Source: Diplonema papillatum
Lineage: Eukaryota; Euglenozoa; Diplonemea; Diplonemida; Diplonemidae
DNA length: 64,000 bases
Reading direction: 5' to 3'
NCBI GenBank assembly: GCA_030068145.1
Contig: JAPJBO010000017.1
Coordinates: forward strand, 585,915 to 649,914
The first letter of the stretch is position 1. Each line of letters opens with the position of its first letter. Positions 42,680 through 50,800 of the stretch are shown piece by piece. Below the pieces are notes generated by a model. It searched no databases and had not been told where the DNA came from. It saw nothing but the letters and a program-made list of their open reading frames with translations. Made by a program: the position numbers and the translations under genes.

Positions 42680-44625
42680 TTTAGTGAATGTTCTATAATG
42701 GGCAAAAAGTTAGCGGAATGTTCTATAATGGGCACAAAGTTAGCGGAATGTTCTATAGTGGGCACACAGTTATCGAGAATGGGCAAAAAGTTAAAAACAG
42801 TTCTATAATGTGGTGTGATCCATATGCCCGGTGCAAACCCGGCACAAACCCGGAAAAACTCAAGGGGGGTCCGATTTTTTATTTTGCACTACCCCTTCAG
42901 GTTATGGCAGGTGATCGCTGCAATCAAGCTAAACCGACGGCACCAGGGTCCTGTCGAGTAAAAACCAACACCAATTAATATGTAGGTCCACCGCAGAAGG
43001 TACCTGGAATGCTTTGCCATTGCAGCGCTGAATGCACATCTCTGACAGACAGGAACCACTATTTTCCAAAGCCTCTAGAGGGCAAGCCCGGTTGTGCTTG
43101 ACGCAACGGACTACAACCGACCACCAGCCAGCAATTGCCTCAAACTCCCCCGATACTACGGGAACCGAGGAGCCTAGTACAAGCAGATTAACCCTCTGCC
43201 CTCGCTGTTTCCAAATGAAGCATCAATTCCAAATTCATGTGTCATGCTGGCTCTTGCCGGATGCTAGCGAGCGAGCTTCGTTACTTCACCACCGCGCCGT
43301 AGCCTCCATTGTGCCCTGGGTTCCATGATTGGCTGTTCTCGGCCGGTGTGCCCGAGTCGGTGTTTCCTCGTCTTTACACTTCTTCTTCGATTGTTTAACC
43401 CCAACGTCCGGGTCTGCCACTGGTGCGGCCCCGTTTTTCCGCTCCTCTGTCCCATCTGCTTCACCTCATGCTTCCATCCGGGCCTGCCTGCGCTTCCAGT
43501 CCGCTGGGTATTGTTCCTGGGGGTGAATTTTCCATTTCGGGTCGCCGTTTTCGAGCGACCTGCCTGGGGTACGGCACGCTCTCTCGCTTGCCATCTTGCC
43601 TGCATTTGCGGCATCATCGTCTGCATCGATGTTCTGCATCCGCGGTACTTTTCAGTCGACAACTACTGCTCCCGACACATTGAGCTAATGCTAACTCCAC
43701 TGCAGAACGAGTGGTGACCTGCCTCTGCTAATTGCGTGACGCTTGTTTGCATGCAGTTGCGCGTCCACGAACGCCACGCACCCATGCTCGGTAGCCATTC
43801 CTCCCAGCTGCCGGGGCTGTTGGTACCCGCATTTTGGAGTGCATCGAAACCCCTGCAGAGCTCAAACAGCGGCTTGGTCAGCCACAGTTTGAAAGGATGC
43901 GGAACCAAAGGTAGCAGTCTGCTCAGGCCATCTTTAGCCATCCGACAGCACCTTCTAGGCGAGAGGGAAAACCGGTTGTACTTGATGGGCGGGGAACCCG
44001 CCCGTCCGAACCGCTTGTTGCCGACTTCTGTTTAGATGGCACAGCCGAGCGGGTTGAGCGTGGGAACTTCTGTCCCTCGTTCTGAATCGATGGAGATGCT
44101 TGCTTCTCTTTCCGTTTTCCAAGCTACGGAAGGGGCCTCAAACCGACAAAATATACACGATACCGAAGCCCGTAGGCTGATTATGACAGAAGGGCGAGGG
44201 ACCGCAAAGTGCGGGACAAACCCCCACGAGCACCAGACGATCATGAAACGTGGCAAAGTCCACCGCGAAGCCTGAAATCTCCACGACCAAGGGTGCTAGC
44301 GGGTGCTGGGGAGAGAAAAATAAAAAACCCGGACCCCCCCCCCGGTACAAACCCGGCACAAACCCGGCACAAACCCGGAAAAACTCCAGGGTGGATCACA
44401 CCATAATGGGCACAAAGTTAGCGACTGTTCTATAATGGGCAAAAAGTTAAAAACAGTTCTAGAATGGGAATTAGCCCGGTATTTGCCGGGCTGGTGCCCA
44501 TTACAGCACGGTTTTGTTAGATTTGCCCATTACAGCACGGTTTTCTTAGATTTCCCCATTCGGTGTTTTCGAGTGCCCATTACAGCACGGTTTTCTTAGA
44601 TTTGCCCATTCGGTGCCTCAAAAAG
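42680..44625. mobile_element. 30-bp-unit foldback, split by an insertion
   Basis: Left arm: 30-bp units TTCTATAATGGGCAAAAAGT at 42686-42810 and, after the inserted element, 44404-44465. Centre: hairpin AGCCCGG-TATTTG-CCGGGCT at 44481-44500. Right arm: inverted units TGCCCATTACAGCACGGTTT at 44500-44620. Without the insertion it is about 350 bp. The units share the GGGCAAAAAG / CTTTTTGCCC core with the arrays at 45485-45815 and 62300-62700. Confidence 0.65.
42811..44403 (+). mobile_element. TG...CA element (solo-LTR-like), 5-bp duplication
   Basis: A 1593-bp unit, again TGGTGTGATCC... to ...GGATCACACCA, with TAATG on each side (42806-42810, 44404-44408), inside a 30-bp array whose unit continues cleanly across. 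Same family as 36655-38408. Fossil with complete-looking ends; the duplication is still perfect, so it is not ancient. Confidence 0.78.
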
Positions 44626-44644
44626 TGTCACTTGCAGGGTTCGT

Positions 44645-44725
44645 CCCCGAAAAAGTGCCACATGCAGGACTCGAACTCACGACCTTCAGACCTTCCGCTG
44701 CATTGTGACTGTGACATCCACATTA
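44645..44725 (-). pseudogene. tRNA-like sequence, shortened
   Basis: Minus strand: GAGTTCGAGTCC is one mismatch from a B box, TGTCACA and TGTGGCA can pair as an acceptor stem, and CTTTTT follows. The stretch between is about 14 bases too short for a D arm plus anticodon arm, so this is a tRNA-derived relic. CACTTTTTCGGGGACGAACC then repeats in part. Confidence 0.35.
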
Positions 44726-45176
44726 TGGACGACGGACAATGGGCTGTCACTGGGCATAGCTGTCAGCCGCATTTTGGGCCATCTAACCACAAAATAGCCA
44801 CAAACCTTGTGGCTCGTTTTGTGGCGGGCACAACTTCAGATGGGGTTTTGGACGGAGCTGCTACACCGGGCTCGGTATCCTGGTGCGGCACTCATTGGCG
44901 GTAAACGGTTTACTAAACCTCTGTAGTAGTAGGTTGAACTTGATATGCAGCAACAATCTGTGACGATGCCTGTGAAGACTGCACAAGCCGCAACAGACTA
45001 CCTCTTTGCACGCGTCGTGTCATTTTGCTTCGGTCGCTTATTGCCCCGCGTACTGTTTGCGCTTCACGTCCCGATGTGCAGTTTGACGACGAGCTCGAGG
45101 AACCACCAGATGATTCGGCGCACTTCCTTTTCTCCCCGCGGCCGAGATCTCGACTCCCCTGTGTTTTGTTTCACCT

Positions 45177-45217
45177 GCTCGTCTCCGCGGCTCCGCTTCG
45201 GAGCCGCGGAGACGAGC
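45177..45217. repeat. Perfect 19-bp-arm GC-rich hairpin
   Basis: GCTCGTCTCCGCGGCTCCG, loop CTT, exact reverse complement. A second hairpin (GAATTATGCAC arms, 45425-45454) lies 200 bp on, just before the 30-bp array. Confidence 0.9.
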
Positions 45218-45484
45218 TGGGTAACAGTGGGTTCGTGGGCGGCCATCTGCTTCTCGTTCGCAGGCGGCTGCTGCGGCCTCGGCTTCTTGCGGGCGCTTCC
45301 CCCTACTTGCTCGTCGTTGCGTCGCGCGTCGCGCTTCCGCTGGGAGCAAGGCGCCGTCCGTCCATATTGCTTGCACGTTCACCGTTCGGTGTTCCCGCGG
45401 CCGACCCTTGTCCGGTAGTAGTAGGAATTATGCACACAGATTCGTGCATAATTCAGTTCGCGCGGGTGACAGACCCGTTCTACA

Positions 45485-45815
45485 GGGGCCAATTCCCATT
45501 CCAGCACCTTTTTGAACTTTTTGCCCATTCCAGCACTCTCGCAAACTTTTTGCCCATTCCAGCACCGTTTCCAAACTTTTTGCCCATTCCAGCACTATCG
45601 CAAACTTTTTGCCCATTCCAGCACCTTTTCCAAACTTTTTGCCCATTCCAGCACCTTTTCCAAGCTTTTTGCCCATTCCAGCACTATCTCCAAACTTTTT
45701 GCCCATTTCAGCACTATTTCCAAACTTTTTGCCCATTCCAGCACTATTTTCGAACTTTTTGCCCATTCCAGCACTTTATCCAAACTTTTTGCCCACTCCA
45801 GGCTGGAGCAGATCC
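45485..45815 (+). repeat. 30-bp tandem array, CCAGCAC type
   Basis: Eleven or so units of about 30 bp, CAAACTTTTTGCCCATTCCA then GCACTATCTC. Being a multiple of three it stays open for long stretches (EWAKSLEIVL repeated on the minus strand). It is joined to the MULE fragment at 45830-46080. Confidence 0.9.
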
Positions 45816-45829
45816 AGCACTCGCAGTGA

Positions 45830-46080
45830 CTCGTTTTGCCCATCATTGTGTGCCTATCACAGTACGTACATTCTGAAGTCGTTGCCGTCATGAATCCATG
45901 CCTTACTGGGTCACAGTGAGCGCACCGGACAGTCAGTCCGTTGCGGTGCGACTGATACACGGGTTTTCCTGCGGTAGCAGCATCTAATTTTACCGCAGCA
46001 CAAGCAGCCTCCGTACAAGAAAACTCTGATCCCTCTTCTACTGTCATGGGATCGACTCTTTCCCCCAGAAATTGTTCCAA
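45830..46080 (-). pseudogene. MULE-type transposase N-terminal scrap
   Basis: MEQFLGERVDPMTVEEGSEF then CTEAACAAVKLDAATAGKPV, LTVRCAHCDPVRHGFMTA and CTYCDRHTMMGK look like the start of a MULE DNA-binding region with paired cysteines. The frame passes directly into the 30-bp array, so nothing of the catalytic core remains. It is distinct in sequence from the copy at 41785-42622. Confidence 0.5.
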
Positions 46081-46081
46081 A

Positions 46082-46390
46082 TCTGTGACACTTTTCGTGG
46101 AATGAGTGATAAATAGCTAGAAATAGCTACATGTAGCTGGCCAAATAGCTAGCTAAGTGTCGCGGCATTTTTTCCCCCCTACCCCAGGGGTTTCACCAAA
46201 TCTGTGACACTTTTCGTGGAATGAGTGATAAATAGCTAAAAAGAGCTACATGTAGCTGGCCAAATAGCTACTGGGGGGGGCTAATTACTATTGAACCGTA
46301 TAATACAATTGAACCGTATAATACAATTGAACTTTTTTTTCGGGGAATCGGCGCATCTCAACCGTATAATACAATTGAATTGTAATGTTG
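46082..46390. repeat. Short tandem and palindromic repeats
   Basis: Two copies of CTGTGACACTTTTCGTGGAA with TAGCTACATGTAGCTGGCC (46082-46175 and 46197-46270), then CAATTGAACCGTATAATA units at 46293-46380. Confidence 0.75.
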
Positions 46391-47797
46391 CTGTGCGGCT
46401 GACACTTTCGCACTGCCGTTGAGTGTGAGCCAGTCAGTGAGGCGGCCGTTTTCGTTTCGGCTTTTTTTGGAAAAGTCATGTTGGACCTCCAAAGCGGAGA
46501 AGAAATCTTAAAACGAGGTTTTGGTGTGCATTCCGAACCCGGGTCTTCTAAAGGTTTTGAGCATGATCATGGTGATGTCGCTGATGCCGTTGCTCGTGCC
46601 AAAGTCTTGGAGCTGGCTGTGTGCGGGGATCATGAAGCACAAACATGGCAATGGGCCGGCAATCGCACTTTTTTTTTTTTTTTTTGAGTATAGAGGCTCA
46701 CTAGGACAACAAACGGAGGCTGGGCCTTAGCCTTTTGAGAGGGAAACATCGGGAACATGAATGTACCTGGCCATCCTTTAGCTCCGTTAGGTCGGGAGGA
46801 GGAACGGTTTCCGGGGTGCCTTGTTGTCGGCTCCGGTTAGAAGTCCGGTTGGGGAGCTTCTTTCTGGCTCGTCGGGGAAGTTCAGGGAGGGAATGCTGGA
46901 GCAGTTGCACGCTCTTTCGTTTTTTTTTGGGGGCGGTTTCCTCCCCGTGTGTCGCCTCTTGCTGTGGTTTGCTTGGGGCTTCTCTGCTGTTTTCGTGCGG
47001 TTCTGCCCCAGCATTCTCGTTTTTCGCACGAGCGCTGCGGCGGAGTGGGGAGGAAGTGTGGCGGTGGCTCCGGAGCTGCTGAGCCAGCTCCGGAGTTGAG
47101 CTTCGGAGCCAGCCGGAGACACTGCCAATCGTGACCGTGGCCCGGCATGGGGGCGATGGCCCATCGGATGGGACATATTGTTATCCCCAGATTTATCAGT
47201 GGTGCCCGTCTGCCGCCAGCGCTCTCTGTCAAAAAGAGAAAGCAGTAAGTTCGTCGGACTGCGGTCGCCATGCTGTTGGAAACTCTGATACTGAGCAACC
47301 ACCCCAGAAAAAGTCAACCTCAGGCCCAAGTCAGGGTACTCTCTTGCCAAGAGTCTTGGCAGGAGTCTTGCCAGGTGTTGGTGGAAACACCCACGGCATG
47401 CACCAGTTGGGTATTTCCGACCCGGTGCACGAGAAATCAGGGCTCGGAGTCCGAACTGCGGGCTCGAACCTTTCGCTTGTTGCGTGAAGGTTTTCCTTCA
47501 GTTTTTGCTCGGAGTAGACTCCTACTGTAGAGTGATTTTGGAACGACCCGTAGTGTAGGTGGCGCACGTCGGCGGAGCGTTTGTAGGTGGCGCTTTGGTG
47601 GGCGCCCTTGGACGAAATCGGCTCGTGCAGCTTGGCTACGTGTTGTCCGGACTGTCTCCGTCTTGGCCGCATGACAAGGCGACTTCTGTAGAAGAAATGC
47701 GTAGTTTTGTTTTATTCTTTTACTTGTTAGTTGTCGACAATTTCTTTTGTATTGAGGTGTCATTCAGATGTAAATCCAAAGCCGCCCACGTCAAATT
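46391..47797. other. Stretch without a recognised gene
   Basis: Open frames exist on both strands (for example minus 46787-47350), but I recognise no motif. A poly-T run lies at 46670-46685. Confidence 0.4.
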
Positions 47798-47866
47798 TTG
47801 TTAAGCATTGAGTTCTTTTAAGTACATGAACCACACGGATCAACATGCACTGCCTTGAAAGTCAGG

Positions 47867-50800
47867 TTATCGGATGACGTCGTCACCTGCCATTGCGTCG
47901 TCAAGGTCGAGCATTTGTGGAGCTAGCGGGGTTTGGCTTTCTTGCGATTCCAAAGACTGAATCGGCGAGTACGATGGCGGGCAGGAGTGCCCGTTTTCCA
48001 CTTTCGAGGGCATTGGTGTGCCCGTGGTCCCCGGTCGTTTCTGAGAGCTGCTTGCCCTCGGTACCTTCTTCTTCCTTCGATGCACCCCTGAGTCGGGTGT
48101 GGTCGCCTTCGTCTTCTTCCGCTTGCGGCCGGCGATCGGGCCTTCCTTCGGGGTGCCGAGCACCCTCTTCTTCCGCGCTGGTCGTTCGCTGGTTCCTGGC
48201 GTTGGTGGCGGCCTCTTGGTTGCCCGTCCGGTCGACGCTGTTTCCTTTTTCGTTGCCGCGAGCGGCGCTCGCGCCGCTCGCTTTCCTACTGGCGTTTCCC
48301 GCTGTACACTCACCTGGGTGGGTGAGGAGGGCCTCTTCTTCTTGCTGCGTCCGGGGGTTGACTGGACGTTCGTCTTGTTGGACTGGTGGTGGCCGCGGCT
48401 GCAACATGCCGCCGGTCGCCTCTGCGTCAGCGTAGGGAGCCTTCTGCACTCTTGGCAGGTGGCTCTGCCATGCGTGCGGCAGGCATGATGCCCGCTGCGG
48501 CAACACGCCGCCGCCGTCTTGCACTCGCCGCACTTCGTCGTGCTGTGCTCTGTGCACACCGCGATCGGCTGCCCATCGTTCGCGTGGTGATGGTGCCGGC
48601 AGCACATCTCTACCGTGGGAACGTCCCTTCGGACGAGTGCTTTGCACGCCTCACACTTCCCTTTGTGATGGGTCGCGCATGTGACGAGTGCCTTCTCTTT
48701 TCCGACTCCCGGCATATGCACGGGGTCTGGGTGTAGTTGTGGTGGGGCAGGCAGGGCCCACCTCGCCGCTCTCCCGATCGTCCAGTCAGGGTACGTCGGG
48801 CACTGCGTCCCTACATCGCTTCCTTTCACTTGTTCCTCAAGTATCGTCCCCGTGTGTGCCTCGCGAAAGCGTGGCCTGGGCCGTATACCCGATATCCCCG
48901 TGATGCCCATGAACGACAGCGACGTCGTCGGGCACACCCTCTCTCCTCTCATGCAGCTTCCCAGCCCTTGCTGTGCCGCCAGCTTGTCCAACGCGCTCAT
49001 CATGCAGCGCAGGACGTTTCCCCGTTCTCTCACCCCCTTCGGCGCATTCCCGTGCAGCGGCATGCTGAGGCCCGAGAAGAGTTCAAAGTCGATCGCAAGC
49101 TCCAGCATTGACGCCTGCCCGTTCTCGGTCCATTGCATGTCCGACAGCCACGCTACCAACGCATAAAACGTCGGTAGTCCCCAGGTCTTGTTCCGTTCCC
49201 ACGTCCATGCCGGGGCAATCCGCGCGAAGGGGTGGTCAAATTTCTCGGCAGGCATCGCATTCGCTCTCGACCAGGGGGTCGTGGGGTTCCTGGCCACCCA
49301 GCCACGTGCTTCGAGCCCAGCCCGTTCCGCAAGGATTTCAGCCATCATCTCCTGGAGCCGCCTCGAGAATTGGGCATTCTCGGGTACTACCACACCGTGT
49401 TCCAGCGTGCATCTGGGCCAGTCGGCCCGGTTGGCTGCCATCAGCTCGGCATGTGCCTCTCGTCGCCGTATGTGCGAGTACGCTCCGCAGTCCCAGAATA
49501 CGTGTTTCTCGTCCTCGGTGTCGCCGCTTCCACAGTGCTTGCAGCTGGGCGCCTGCGGCTCAGCTCCGGCCTGCCTCATCCGCGACGTGTACTCAGCCGT
49601 GTTCACCCCCCCCGCCAACGCTACACGTATAAGCCTCGCGGTGTGCGCGGGACATTCACGCATCCTCCAGAAGGAGTTCGTCCGCTCCAGGTCGGCTCTC
49701 TGTATGCCCTCAAATCCCGGCCGCCTCGCCACCAGTCGGGACCACGTCTTCGCCCTCAAGTCCGCCCTAACTTCATGTCCCCTCTTCGAAGGTGCCGAGG
49801 CTAACGGGTCATATGTTGCACCATTCCTCAGCGTGCGAGACAGGGGCCCGGGTCCCCATACGTGTCCACACTCCTCCATGCTCCTCATCGCCAGTCCAAC
49901 TGGCCCCAGGGGTAGGTCCCCCTCGGCGTATCTTCCCCGGATGCTCTCCATCAGAGGCAGCAGTCGTGGCAACCTCTCGCACGCCGCGTAAAACGCTGTC
50001 GTCACCCTATATGCTAGGCATGTACCGGGATCCGTCAGGTGGCCCTTCTCCTGAAAGTTTAGGACCATCTCCCTCGCGCGCTTCGGGTTGGATCCACCCC
50101 AGATCAGTCCCATCACCGACGTCGTCAGCCGTTTCATCGCCACCTTCGATACCGGCGCGAAAGAGCAGCCTGACAGCGCCGCCGGTAGCACATTCGACTG
50201 CACAATCCGGACCCGCTTTTCGTACCGGAACGGCGCATGGCGGAGGCCTTCCGCCAGGGCAGCCGCCTTCTCCACCCTCTCCGAGTCGGACCTTTCCGTC
50301 CTATTCTTCGCCGTCGAGACTAGGACCCCGAGGCACTTGACGGATTTGCTAAACCGCAGCAGCGCATCCACGCTGCGGAGTTTGAGAGTCGACTGATGCC
50401 TACGTCTCGTCGAGAACGCGACCGTCTTCTGGAGGTTTAGCTCCATCCCGGTGAGTGTGCAGAACTCGTCTACTACGTCCACTCCCTTTTGCAGGGCGGC
50501 CTCCGACAGCCTGGACAGCAGTGTGGCGTCGTCCGCGTATGACTTTGGACTCACACCCTCCGCTTCTTTCTTGACCGCTTTCATCACTACCGACAGCAGG
50601 GCATTGATGAGTATGACGGATACAGGGCACCCTTGAAGGATACCGTTGGTCACACTGAACTCCCTGCCCACCCCTAATGGTAGCTTGAAGCGTCTCGCGA
50701 GCAGTCTGTAGATAGCCCTCAGCGGCTTGAGAACCCGATTGTGCAATCCTAAGTCCTCGGCTAAGCGCAGTACTATCTCTCGCGGGACCATGTCGAAGCA

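Noticed and set aside
45025-45876. 283-residue plus-strand frame
   Set aside because: Its second half is the 30-bp array translated, and the first half crosses a hairpin with no motif.
49188-49991. Long plus-strand frames opposite the LINE
   Set aside because: They mirror ORF2 codons on a GC-rich antisense strand, recur identically opposite the truncated copy and lack motifs.
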